NCBI RefSeq assembly: GCF_000006405.1
Contig: NW_003205565.1
Coordinates: 295,931-342,069 of the forward strand
Direction of reading: 5' to 3'
Origin: Perkinsus marinus ATCC 50983
Taxonomy: Eukaryota > Perkinsozoa > Perkinsida > Perkinsidae
Length of the DNA stretch: 46,139 bases
The position numbers and the translations under genes were made by a program. The notes under the pieces were generated by a model, which saw only the letters and a list, made by a program, of their open reading frames with translations, was not told the DNA's origin and did not search any database. The first letter of the stretch is position 1, and the number at the start of each line of letters is the position of its first letter. Positions 20,701-29,700 of this stretch are shown piece by piece.

Positions 20701-21779
20701 AACCTTTGGAAGCTGGCAGGCGCATTGCACAGTCCGAAGGGCATCCGGGTCCATTCGAAGAGAGGGAACCCTGGGCCCGGACAGAAAGCAGTCCGTCGCC
20801 GATCCGAAGGTCGAACCTTCATTTGCCAGTACCCGCTACGAAGGTCAATAGTAGAAAATACCTTCGCACCGACTAGGTGTTCTTGAACATCGTCAGGCCG
20901 GGGTAGCGGATACGAGTCGACCCTAGTGACCTTGTTGAGCGACCGGTAGTCGACACACATTCTAACCTTCCCATTTTTCTTAGGGACGAAGACACAGGGG
21001 AACTTATAAGGAGAGGTGGATCGGACGATCAAGCCGTCGTTCTCCAGCTCCTCAAGCTGCGCTGTAATCTCCGCACGCCATTTATGGGGCAAAGGTCGAG
21101 TGCGCTCGGCGATAGGATTGTCATCGGTCACTATAATAGCGTGGTCCACAAGGTCGCAATGACCGGGCTTGTTCACAAAAAGGTCACCAAACTCCTCGCA
21201 TAGGGAGCGGTAGCGTGATACACCAGGTCTCGACTCCTCGAAAGTCGGGTAGGACTTATCCTCGTCGTGAAAGTCGGGGACAGCATAGTCCGAGGAAATA
21301 GCAAGGTCATCGTCTAATAGCACATCCGGGGAGATTCCCGGCGTCGGCCAAGCCTCCGTGTCCTCAGTACCAGTCGTAGTGAAGGCTCTGAACTTGGGGT
21401 ACTTCACGGAGTCGCCCGAAGGTCGGACGGCGGCAATAACCGATTTGCCTAGAACCACGTCCACACCTTTGATCTTGAAGTCTACCAGGTTAGCATGGGT
21501 AGAAACAGGCTGGAAAGCCTTAGTTAAGGCGACATCGGACTCGTCGGATGTCCGTACCGGATCTCCGTCACCGCCCCACGAACTAGGGCCATCCCGTACC
21601 GTTCGTCCGACAGATCGTCCTCGAGTAGGGCTTGTCGCCAACATAGTCTGTGTAGACGGGCTAGCACCACCCATTGTACCTTCCATCGTAGGGTGCAATA
21701 GAGGTGCAGTGCGTGTAGCGGGACTTCCCACTACAGGATAAGGTCTTCCCCTACCATAGGATGGGTTGACGGAAAACAT
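17772..21779 (-). CDS. pol: Pol polyprotein: reverse transcriptase, RNase H, integrase
   Basis: 1,335 codons, intact. The N-terminal about 220 residues are low complexity and acidic. RT (about 225-420): VPKKNGKVRMCVDYRSLNK, TIDLRSGYWQMKV, TRMPFGLCNAPASFQRLMD, catalytic YLDD at 374-377, YLGHRYSADGMSPD. RNase H (about 525-640): MACDASNYAIGGVLEQDG, EKEAYAVLKCLE, FSDHRPLQWL, ADALSR. Integrase: HHCC finger (H..H in HFHEEIGHFN, CQRCLD), then D816 (AVDLLS), D874 (HSDQGPPF) and E910 (GLVERFNQ), a DD35E spacing. A GPY/F-like module follows (LDPRWEGNWFVSNALPG). The last about 230 residues are an acidic Pro/Ser-rich tail. The protease lies in a separate frame upstream beyond the nested insertion, so the natural pol start is not intact here. 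Confidence 0.93.
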   Translation of the reverse strand: MFSVNPSYGRGRPYPVVGSPATRTAPLLHPTMEGTMGGASPSTQTMLATSPTRGRSVGRTVRDGPSSWGGDGDPVRTSDESDVALTKAFQPVSTHANLVDFKIKGVDVVLGKSVIAAVRPSGDSVKYPKFRAFTTTGTEDTEAWPTPGISPDVLLDDDLAISSDYAVPDFHDEDKSYPTFEESRPGVSRYRSLCEEFGDLFVNKPGHCDLVDHAIIVTDDNPIAERTRPLPHKWRAEITAQLEELENDGLIVRSTSPYKFPCVFVPKKNGKVRMCVDYRSLNKVTRVDSYPLPRPDDVQEHLVGAKVFSTIDLRSGYWQMKVRPSDRRRTAFCPGPGFPLFEWTRMPFGLCNAPASFQRLMDLVLGKFDFVRVYLDDVLVFSSSLEEHLRHLRLIFEAFREAGLTLAGDKCSIGMDSVVYLGHRYSADGMSPDLTKVKVISAWPTPRTATDLRSFLGLVGYYRHSIPHFADRSKALQKLLTTAAREEDRVAELWDEKHLIAFQDLKKALTDLPYLEYPDFSRPFEMACDASNYAIGGVLEQDGRPLAFYSQTLTGSQLNWPVYEKEAYAVLKCLERFRHLHLGYQLRVKIFSDHRPLQWLKTATSSKLQRWLLALQQYQFDVVYVPGKKNLRADALSRVRPVPTDSIDAPPALPVGVVTLEDAYSKEDILQSQKNCPVLRRLYQRLLSSEPLRRNELTERDLRPYRRVWRTLGIADGLVVRERAPTSYTGRRWVPVIPASLRPTFIEHFHEEIGHFNVDKVLPKVELYGYWPSMASDIEHALAQCQRCLDAKRPSPAPAPLMPVPIGRPWETIAVDLLSVPTNPDGISTLLVMQDYFTKWAHVVPLRQHTWLDVARPLFQLFLLFGPPRRLHSDQGPPFESWLFKMTLGLLGVRKSKSSVYHPAGNGLVERFNQTFLKMVRTHVDSVYDWQRHLGSMVWYYNTSIHSATKASPFYLMYGRNPPDLWFPDLDSVETRFFDPETYANFLSSTRARILDNVDQCVTHAATVYKATFDSKAKLRLFRPGLRVRLETLGPARSNKLDPRWEGNWFVSNALPGLNNKTLEIVHPATRRRKIITVDHLLLDPIQPDHLPEDVATMVYGEAGAILGEAIIPDVDPTFDDVPVFPPTSPDCPVEVNFVSRDVGVGPVDPQVPTSPSVPPTFRSECAAVPPTPPGPGTTPAADSDSESDLSMPPLSPHPSLLRGEEEEEVEDQEVSDVSVPPTENSTPAPGNGSERHSQHEPEPAKVVDALPQDDLPSEAPVSPLSVAPENENSNDEAPEFESANEDPDDAPSYEIPQEWTLTRDRPRRQPHPVVRFDPSFLGPGGLKESSRRPQ

Positions 21780-22446
21780 ACATCGGACCGAGGCTCGATT
21801 GGATCGAGATATCGAAAATCGATCGATTGTTCGGTGCTAATCAATCGAGGATGCTGCGGCGGGCAGACGAATCGATTCGATTCGAGGAATCGATCCACCT
21901 CGAAATTCGAAATTCATTGAAATGCTCTCCTACGTCAGCATTGAGGGTTACTTATAGGGTCTACAGCACCTGTCATATTATTGCAACAATTCAGGATGCC
22001 TTTAGCAAAGCACTTCCACGAGAAGAAAAAGTAAGGGTCGAGGCTAGACCGCTCAGTTGATAGCCACAGGCACTGGGAGGCTGTCTGATTATCTGACTCG
22101 GATAGACTCCATCAGCGAGATACTGAATATCCGCGCACGACCTTGCTGTTCGCCCGAGGCGAGTCGCTTTGCTGTGGCACGCTGCCAATTGCGGCGACAG
22201 CCAGATATTCTGCAGATGCCGATTCCCCGGGTCGGAAGGATGGTATTCCCCGGGTTCGGTCAGATTGCGCGTTTGCCTCGAGCCTCGACGAACCCTCGAG
22301 ATAGTTCTTCGGTAATTCAGAAGAAGATTATCCAAATACTATTTCTGAGCATAATCCACACCGCAAATTCAATATCCCTAGTAGCGGCTACTAAGTAGCC
22401 TAATAACTCTAATAGTTATCGCATATAGCATAGGTTCAAAAATCCG

Positions 22447-22976
22447 GATTCTTCGCCCCGCCCCTAAATTACTCAATCCGTCCCTAAATATGCCACATGC
22501 GTTCTAAAGTTGGATGAGTCATCCGCTATCGTTACAGCTTCTCTGAGACTGACAGTTTCTGTCTCAGTGACCCATACCAGTATGCTTAGCTAATAAATGT
22601 AGTTACGTGGTGGAGTTCAGTACGCTCAGTACGTGTTCAGGGCGGCCATTGGCCGCCGGCCAAGATCAGTAGATAGCACGGCTCAACACAACGATGTGAA
22701 ACTAGATTGATCATTGCGTCGGCCAAGGTTTCGAAACGTTCAAGCCAGTGGCTGGTCAAGTTCGAACATGTATCTTTCAGACGGCCAGGGTCAAGCGTGA
22801 TGCACATGAGTTTTCCTCAAGATGTCATGGCAGTCAACAAAGCCACGTGACATGCTTGCAGTGAAGCTTCAGGGACGCTCGGGTAGCTTGAAAAGTTAGG
22901 GGCCGGTACGAGTCATTTAGGGGCAGATTGGGCAATTTAGGGGCGGATTGAGTACCTTAGGGGCGACGAATCTAGG
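22447..22976. mobile_element. Nested insertion with terminal inverted repeats
   Basis: The stretch 22,459-22,489 is the reverse complement of 22,935-22,965 with 28 of 31 matching positions (CGCCCCTAA..TACTCAATCCG core); weaker matching extends the arms to about 22,447 and 22,976. Additional GGGGC(A/G)GATT units lie inside the right arm. The inside has no coding capacity. It separates the protease frame from the RT frame, which are normally adjacent. The protease frame terminates inside its right arm. Confidence 0.6.
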
Positions 22977-23611
22977 GGCGCGGATGAGCAGGTGCCGGGT
23001 TTCAGTGGTTCCATTGTGCGCAACTTTTCGAAATAGAAAATACATAAAAATGCCGGAGCCTTGGATCGAACCGGCGCCCCTAAATCGAAAGAATCGATTC
23101 GAGATCGATTCTCGGTTACCGGTATCGATATTGGACCAATCGATTGTATAACCTCTGGGACCGAATCGATTCGAGATCGAGCCTCGAAACTCGAAAAGTT
23201 CAGAAGTATGACGGAAAAATGTGCCATAAAATCATGGCCGATAACCATGTCGTAGGCCAAGGTGTCGACCACAAGAAACACCATTTCGAAGGTCTCGTGA
23301 GGCTTACTAGCGTCAAAAACAGGGTTCGGGGAATCGTACAGACGCAAGCTCAGTCGACAGGCTCCGAGTATACCGAATGGCTTCTGGTCGATGGTCACCA
23401 AATCTATATTATTACAGGGAAGTATAACAGCACCACTAGGTAGGAACCGGCGGTGTACCAAAGAAAAACAGCTACCCGTATCAATACAGGCCTTCAGCGG
23501 CTGGGTAACTTGGAGATTGGTCAACAGTTCGGCATGTAAAAATAGACCAACCTCTGCGCCGAACGTACAGAGGTATATCGTCGGGTCCGGCGGTTGAGGA
23601 CCCCTCGTCAA
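22937..23611 (-). CDS. Retropepsin-type aspartic protease, C terminus replaced by inserted sequence
   Basis: The catalytic motif is ACIDTGSCFSLV (Asp-Thr-Gly at about residues 44-46). Downstream DMVIGHDFMAHFSVILL corresponds to the usual second hydrophobic-hydrophobic-Gly motif of retropepsins. After about residue 135 the sequence becomes repetitive (two SRIDS stretches from TCGATTCGAG-rich DNA) and then enters the inverted repeat, so residues of about 138-224 are probably not original. There is no ATG; the frame is entered from gag by -1 frameshifting at 23,623-23,629. Confidence 0.75.
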   Translation of the reverse strand: MTRGPQPPDPTIYLCTFGAEVGLFLHAELLTNLQVTQPLKACIDTGSCFSLVHRRFLPSGAVILPCNNIDLVTIDQKPFGILGACRLSLRLYDSPNPVFDASKPHETFEMVFLVVDTLAYDMVIGHDFMAHFSVILLNFSSFEARSRIDSVPEVIQSIGPISIPVTENRSRIDSFDLGAPVRSKAPAFLCIFYFEKLRTMEPLKPGTCSSAPLDSSPLRYSIRP

Positions 23612-23613
23612 CC

Positions 23614-23762
23614 GCCGTCTTAGTTTCCCGACGACGAAGGTCCGGCCTTAGAGCCGTCACCTCGTCTAGTGGGGCAGCTACGGGCTAAATGTCCGTCGCC
23701 TCCGCACAGATAACAACCGGTAGAGAACTTCTTCTGGGCACAGTCCTTCGTGGCATGGGGAC
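23614..23762 (-). CDS. gag: Gag 3' end with CCHC zinc knuckle (truncated by gap)
   Basis: The minus-strand reading gives the tail of one possible knuckle (CHATKDC) and then a full CCHC knuckle CYLCGGDGHLARSC (CX2CX4HX4C), followed by a Ser/Gly tail ending GPSSSGN and TAA at 23,620-23,622. The zinc knuckle binds genomic RNA in nucleocapsid. The N-terminal part is lost in the N gap. Confidence 0.75.
23623..23629 (-). promoter_or_regulatory. Programmed -1 ribosomal frameshift heptamer GGGAAAC
   Basis: The last gag codons read TCG GGA AAC TAA, so G GGA AAC fits X XXY YYZ exactly in the gag frame, directly before the stop. Slipping by -1 reads GGG AAA CTA AGA CGG CGG and continues in the protease frame with no stop. 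The same heptamer is used between gag and pro in some retroviruses. Confidence 0.72.
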
Positions 23763-23862
23763 NNNNNNNNNNNNNNNNNNNNNNNNNNNNNNNNNNNNNN
23801 NNNNNNNNNNNNNNNNNNNNNNNNNNNNNNNNNNNNNNNNNNNNNNNNNNNNNNNNNNNNNN
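23763..23862. other. Assembly gap of 100 N
   Basis: Exactly 100 unknown bases, a size conventionally used for gaps of unknown length. Left of it is retrotransposon gag; right of it is AT-richer sequence with tRNA-like motifs and no gag. Confidence 0.95.
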
Positions 23863-24112
23863 AGAAAATGTTCGACACGTTTTGGATACACACGAGAAAT
23901 TAGCAATCGTGGAAATGGATGCCTCTCAAAACATCGCACGGTGTTCTGACGCAACGTTTTTCTTGACAAAACATCGAGCTAATATTTTGCAACACAAATA
24001 TACATCATCCGACGTTGTTATTCGTTGTTTACAGATAATAGGAGATAAAATCACACTGAAGTTAGCAATCCAACATTACACACACGTTTTACGAAGATAT
24101 ATGAAAAACGCC

Positions 24113-24184
24113 AACCGTGGGAATCGAACCTGCGCACTCTCGCATGATGGGCGGGCGCTCTACCAACTGAGCTGCACGAATCGG
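24113..24184 (-). other. tRNA-like sequence with pol III A and B boxes
   Basis: The minus strand reads GCAGCTCAGTTGGTAGAGCG (A box and D arm), then GCAGGTTCGATTCCC (B box and T loop). The D stem GCTC/GAGC pairs. The T stem has two mismatches, the acceptor pairs poorly, and position 33 is not T, so it is a degenerate tRNA or tRNA-derived SINE rather than a working tRNA. A second B-box-like GTTCGAATCCC lies on the same strand near 24,292. Confidence 0.4.
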
Positions 24185-24545
24185 GCGAAGACGACTTTCA
24201 GAGACAGCACAATTGCGTGAATCTTGCCGGACTGCATCGCTCCGCTAGGTTTTTGTGACATGAATAAAAGATTTAAAATTGTCAGGCCTGGGATTCGAAC
24301 TTGCGGTCATTTTAAATCGGCTCCTTGTCGAAACTGTTGTGTTACATTCTCGCAGACTAGTGCGTGCTCAACCTGTGTCGGGCTGCTACGTATGCTATTT
24401 AAAACTCAACGCAATTGAACGGCTAGGTCGCGAGAAGACGGCTTCATTTTGCCTATATACTCTAGCCGCAGGTAAAGCCGGTTTGATTTTAGCGCGCGCC
24501 CGGGGCCCCCACCCCAGCGCGCGCAATTTTTGTTAAGGCGATGGG

Positions 24546-26131
24546 TTGGGTTTCTTGGCGAAACCGGCGCGGGATCCACCCAGCGGACCACCATTGAATC
24601 GACTTGAGCGTGTCGCGTCTCATGTCTCGCATCAGTATGGTGGAGTTGCTCTGGTTGTCGGCTGTGGTGACGGTATTGGTCGAGCCATCATCGAGCACCT
24701 TGTGGAGGACCCAGGTAAGGCCTTAAAGATATGTTCACAAAGTCTCACAGGCAGTGTGGAAAAATTCCAAATAACCACATATGTTGGTGACAACATGGAA
24801 ATGCTGAGGAAATTTTCGGAGTTACATTTTTCTACCCTTCTATAGAATCCTAGCTGAGAAAAACGAACTCATATTCCAACACTGCTCACAGGTATATCCA
24901 CTGTAGTAGCATCAAGGCGTAATGGATCCAAACTCGCAGGAATTGTGGCTGAGTTGGGAAGCAGTAAGATTCACGGAATAAAAGCTGATGCACGTCTCGA
25001 AGAAGAAGTCTTCAAACTCTTTGAAGTAGGATCTGACCTTGCGTGCGATTCTCGAGACGACGACAATCTGACTTGGGTCGCCATCGGGGTATTCGAATAG
25101 AAGCAACTGCGTCATTTCGATGGACTCTGTATCGAGATGCTCTAGTGGAAGATCACAACCTGATGTTTCGAAGTCATGGATGTTTTTAGGAGACTGAGAG
25201 GAGGTTTGGGCCCATAACGCTTTGCGTTCACAACATAGGTGCCAATGTGACTTTCTCTGTTGAGGAGACTACAGCTCGAGTGTAGGCCAGTCTTGGCGAG
25301 AGTGTCAGCTCATTTCTCGGATGGATTTTCTACTTCGCTGATTGCAAAGTTTCGCCTTGTGAATGTGGTCTAAGAAACGTCTATCCCAATTTTGAACTTT
25401 AGGGCTGTCGTTCCTCTGCGGCTGTTCTATTTGTAGATATCGCAAGGTTTGGGAGATGGCACGTTTGAGTGCTTTCTATACGGGTCGCGAATGTTCTAGG
25501 AAGATGGGCCTGCGAGGAAAGGGCACCTTGGTCGTCACATCGGCAACGGCTTCAGTCAGAGGTTGGAGTGGGACGGGTCTGTTGTATTTTTTTGGGTTCT
25601 ACTATACTCTGACTCAGAGGTCTGTATAAATGAGCACTTGATCGAGTATGGGTCCGTCATTTCGCGCATTCCCTACCCGAACACCAGCGTGACAGTGTTG
25701 TAGCAACAGATGTTTCCACATGCTAAACTACATAGTCTTTTTGCATTTTCTTGGGATACTACATAGTCTTCTTATAGACACTTCTCTTCGTATCAGGTCG
25801 AGCTGGTTACTCAGCTTTCTCCGGTGCACTACATGCTAAGCGGGCGCTCGCGCAGAGTCTGGCTTGCGAGTTGGGACCTAAAGGGGTGAGAGTCGGACCT
25901 CATCCTGAACGTTATTGTCGTGTTGAGGTGCACGTAGCCCATGTGGTAGTCGATGGACCTGTCGACACTCCATGGATCAGAGCACAGCTAGCTTCCAAAG
26001 AAGGCCTTCCCAACTTGATTTCACCGCGGACTATTGCCGAGACCGTACTGTTCCTCCACAAGCAAAGCTCCGATGGATGGTCGAACGAAGTCGATCTGCG
26101 AGGGGCATCGATGTCTCCATGGTGGTCTTGA
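24546..26131 (+). CDS. Short-chain dehydrogenase/reductase family protein
   Basis: NAD(P)-binding Rossmann protein. Exon A contains VALVVGCGDGIGRAIIEHLV (GxxxGIG cofactor loop). Intron 24,715-24,891 is followed by ISTVVASRRNGSKLAGIVAE. A later exon joins as FE-ETERRFGPITLCVHNIGANV, equivalent to the NNAG region. Then GLRGKGTLVVTSATASVRG (beta-5 and catalytic Ser region) and YSAFSGALHAKRALAQSLAC followed by LGPKGVRV. The last exon reads VVVDGPVDTPWIRAQLASK and ends LRGASMSPWWS at 26,131. In this subfamily the active-site helix usually reads like FAGAKFALRALAQS; here the lysine of the usual position is Leu, so activity is uncertain. The true start is not fixed: the frame is open from 24,546 without a clear context. 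It has at least four introns. Confidence 0.68.
24715..24891 (+). repeat. Introner-like repeat, copy A: exactly an intron of the SDR gene
   Basis: 177 nt from GTAAGG to CACAG. Splicing gives EDPG-ISTVVASRRN in frame. The inside (GTTGGTGACAACATGGAAAT..TGAGGAAATTTTC..CCAACACTGCTCACAG) is shared with copies near 26.2, 36.7 and 41.2 kb. Confidence 0.6.
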
Positions 26132-26184
26132 TTCTTTTTCACGTCGTGATGGTACGTGTTTGAAAGTTGGGGTAGGCCCAGTAT

Positions 26185-26355
26185 GGAAAGATATGCACAT
26201 GGTCAACCAACTGTGTCGGTGACAATATGAAAATTTTGAGGAAATTCGCGTTGGTTTCTGTACACTTCTAACCTAATTCATATACAAGCTTTTACAGTAA
26301 GTAAGGAAACTCGTGAGCTCAGCTGAGGAAAGCTCGCTCGTACACTTCCTCAGAG
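26185..26355 (+). repeat. Introner-like repeat, copy B
   Basis: Contains GTGTCGGTGACAATATGAAAA, TTTTGAGGAAATTCG, AAGGAAACTCGTGAGCTCAG and CTGAGGAAAGC in the same order as copies C and D; its 3' end has diverged but still ends CTCAG at about 26,354. It lies just after the SDR stop. Confidence 0.5.
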
Positions 26356-26782
26356 TGTACGAGAACAGAGGAAAACTCAAGCCATACCTTACCGATAAGT
26401 GAACAGTACTTTGTGTCGTTTCCGACTGCCTGGAATAGGCCTAGCGTGCCTCGGCGCTCCTGATGAGACCCGCGTATGACAGCTGCTGTAGTCGGTCGCC
26501 TGCGGAGAGTAGTGGAAGAGCGGTCGGGGAATATGAGCGGCTCACTCTCTCGGTGGTTCAATCAATGGGAAGGGCGATCGAAGCCTCTTGAAGTGATTTC
26601 TCGCGCCATTCCATTCCAATATTGCGCCATATTCCAGCTGTGAGTTTCCGGAGAAGCTATTGAACGTTTACATGGTGTGTCAAACTGTTTGTGATTTGAT
26701 CGGTTGCGTCGATCGGGCCGGGAGGTCTTTGAAAGGGTTCGCCTATTGTAGGTCGTAGTTCTCTCCGTTTTGGATCATTCGG

Positions 26783-29700
26783 ATGGCGTCGACCGAGGCA
26801 GTAACGCAAGTGCGTGTGGCAAATCTTTGCTGTGCGCTGGAGGCCAACTTGGTGCACGACGTGTTGGAGCCTCAGGCAGGAGTCAGAAGGATCGTCGTAA
26901 ACACGGTTACCAAAGTCGTAACTGTGGAGCACGATAGCGGACAGATCAGTGCTGTGGACTTATGCAAGTAGTGAAGTCGACGGGGCCGATTAATATTGGA
27001 TTACTTTTTTTCTTTTCGCACTATAGCGGGCTCGGCAGATTCAGGAGCTAGAGAGGAGTTTCACCCTAGTGATATGAAAAATATATTTCACGACTACTGC
27101 ATACCGCGAATATCGCGTTTTCCACGGAGTTTTACGCCATTTCACGTAAAACGGGTGAAACTCCATTATTATTGATATCGTCATTGCATCTATTCGTGAT
27201 ACTTCCGCTAGAGGCCTGGCCCATGATAGTGCTAGGATCCTAGGAGGTGGATAAATTGATCTCATAAGAATGTCGTCAATACTGGATTAGCTATTCATAA
27301 ATATCACTGTTTTGTCATTCACCATATTATTCCGTCCATGAGTATATTCATGTAATCGTTCTCAAAGAGGACAACTATGTAAAGATACGTATTGCTAGGC
27401 TCGAAAGTGCGAATACAAATGGCTATCCGCGTTGTCCGCAACCTGAGCATTGTGCCCAGAGTGACTGCATCGATGCCCTGTGGGATAAATCACGTATGAT
27501 CAGTCCGTTGTTGAGTTTATGTTTTTGTCAGTCTCCTCAATGCAAAATTACTCGGAGCCTCGCTGATTCACACCGGCGCCGAAGGCGAAGCTTCGGAGGA
27601 AGCAGCTATCGGACGAATGCGCTACCAGGCTTGGCTCGAGGGTTTCGTCATTGCAGTCCAAATTGGATCACTTTGTTGGGGTAGTTCATCCTGGTCGGCA
27701 ATGCAGTCGTGTAACTCTGTGTATCGCAAGGTGCTGCGATTCCTCTTGTTATTGGCTTCTGCCTTTCCTTTTCGCTTTTCCTGGGTGCTGGGCGAGCTCT
27801 GCTGATGAAGAAGTTCACTGATGTGTCGGTGAGTCGTAGCGTATCTTTCACGCACTCGGAAGAATCGATGATTGTCAGGTCCTCATGCTGCTAGCTGCTG
27901 TAGGAGCAGCTATCAATATGCAATGGACGGAGGCAGTCTTGGTCGGTGCTATAGTCAACGGCTCCGGCTTGATCCAGGTCAGTAACGCCGCAGCTCGGAA
28001 TTGGTATATTTTTCACTGGTCGATCTTCAGACATGCATGAGTCTTGTTGTTACGAAGTCCCTTGCGGAGGCTTCAGCTTCAGCGGAAGGCTCCGTGGCTG
28101 TCTTGGCCGGATCGAGGAAAATGGTCGAAGTGGGTGCATTACAGGTGAGCACCATATTCCTCACGAGCAGTTGCCCCTAGTGTGGCTCCCTTAGGTTGGC
28201 GATCGCATCTTACTCCGCACTGGTGACTCAATTCCTGTAGATGGAGTAGTGGTCGAGGGCACTGCCAGTGTCGATGAGAGTCGACTCACAGGTTGGTCAT
28301 GTTGGTCGTTTTGGAAAACGGCAGAGGCTTTTTTCATGTAGGAGAGTCCATTCCTGTCTACAAGACTACGGGCTCCAAAGTTTTTAGTGGCACACTGATC
28401 GTTCAGGGAGCTCTGCCTAGTGTGGAGGTGAGTGGCTATACAGCAAACGATTAAAGTGCGTGAAATAGACCGACGATTATCAGCATACATCGTTCTCAAC
28501 AGGAATCAATGTCTGTAGGTCAGCGGCAGAGTTGGGCGTACCCAGAAGGTTACCGATCTGATACAGGAAGCTGCTGGTCAGCGCACTCCTCTCCAGGACT
28601 CAGTCGAGACTTTTGCAAAGTGGGCCTCCTTCGGAAAAATAGAGAATAGGTCCTTGCTGCTTCTCCCTTTCTTCACTTGGGGTGTGTCGTAGGTATTATA
28701 CACCATTAGTGGTCTTGCTCTCATTCATAACGGGAGTCTACTGCTGGTCACTAGAGCGTGGCGTCATTGTCCTTGTTGCTGCATGCCCATGCAGTATAGT
28801 CATGGCTGCTCCTGTTGCATACATGACGGCAATCGTAACCGGTGAGATCCTTGCTCATGGTTCATCGCGGTCTATAGTCTGCCCTGGTAGGACTTCGGCA
28901 TTATTTTGGTACTGTGATCAAGTCGCCCTCTGTTATTGAGAGCTTAGCCAAGCTCGAGCTCGTCGCCTTCGATAAGACTGGCACTTTAACACAGGGTTAG
29001 TTTCCGGTTACTTCTCGCGATCTCAAACCTTATTGCTGAATCTGCTTCCCGATATGAAAATGGCGTGGTATTGATTGCGGTTCACCCCAGGCGAACATCG
29101 CGTCACGTCAATAGAACTTTTCCCCGCAGCTGAGGGTCTCGGGGAAAGAGGAGCCTTGAGACTAGCAGCAGCTGTCGAGTCGCTGAGTCACCATCCGCTG
29201 GCCAGCGCTGTTGTCAACTACTACACGGGTAGGCATGCCTGATATGTCTCAAGTCTATCTCATCAAAGAAACGTCAGGTTGCACTGCCTCGTATGTCGGC
29301 AGCTCGTCCTCGTTGCCTTCGGTTGAAAACTACAGAACGCTGGACGGCAACCTTGGGGTCGCTGGATCGGTCGAAGGCAAAGTGCGAACCCTTTACGTGT
29401 TGTTAAACCGAGTTCCATTGATCAGGAAGTTATGGTCGGCGGTCCTGCTATGTTGGAGAGTTTCCGAATCCCTTCCGAGAAAATCTCAGGAGGGGCAGTT
29501 GCCTCAATCTTCGTTGTTATCGACGGCCAGGTGAACATTTTTCGCAATTTGTGCCCTGTGGTTCTGCCAAGTTGAATCCATCTCAGGTCGCCCTCTGTCT
29601 GCAGCTGCAGGATTGTGTTCGTCCGGGTGCCCTAGAAGCGCTGAAGGCTTTGAAGATACCGACTTGCATGCTCACGGGAGATACAGTTCCCATTGCGCAA

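Larger units (their letters stand above)
14700..23762 (-). mobile_element. Ty3/gypsy-type LTR retrotransposon, 5' part missing
   Basis: Order on the minus strand: gag 3' end with a CCHC knuckle, -1 frameshift site, retropepsin, nested TIR insertion, RT-RNase H-integrase, an extra frame, polypurine tract, 3' LTR. The domain order with integrase after RNase H places it in the Ty3/gypsy (Metaviridae) group. The 5' LTR and most of gag would lie to the right, but the sequence breaks at an N gap, and what follows does not look like gag. The 3' LTR begins at about 15,625 (TGTAGACC); its far end is not determined because no second LTR is available, so 14,700 is only a guess. The large pol and extra frames are intact, suggesting fairly recent activity, but the nested insertion probably inactivates this copy. 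Confidence 0.82.

Noticed and set aside
24113-24184. Functional tRNA gene
   Set aside because: Two mismatches in the T stem, weak acceptor stem and a non-T at position 33.
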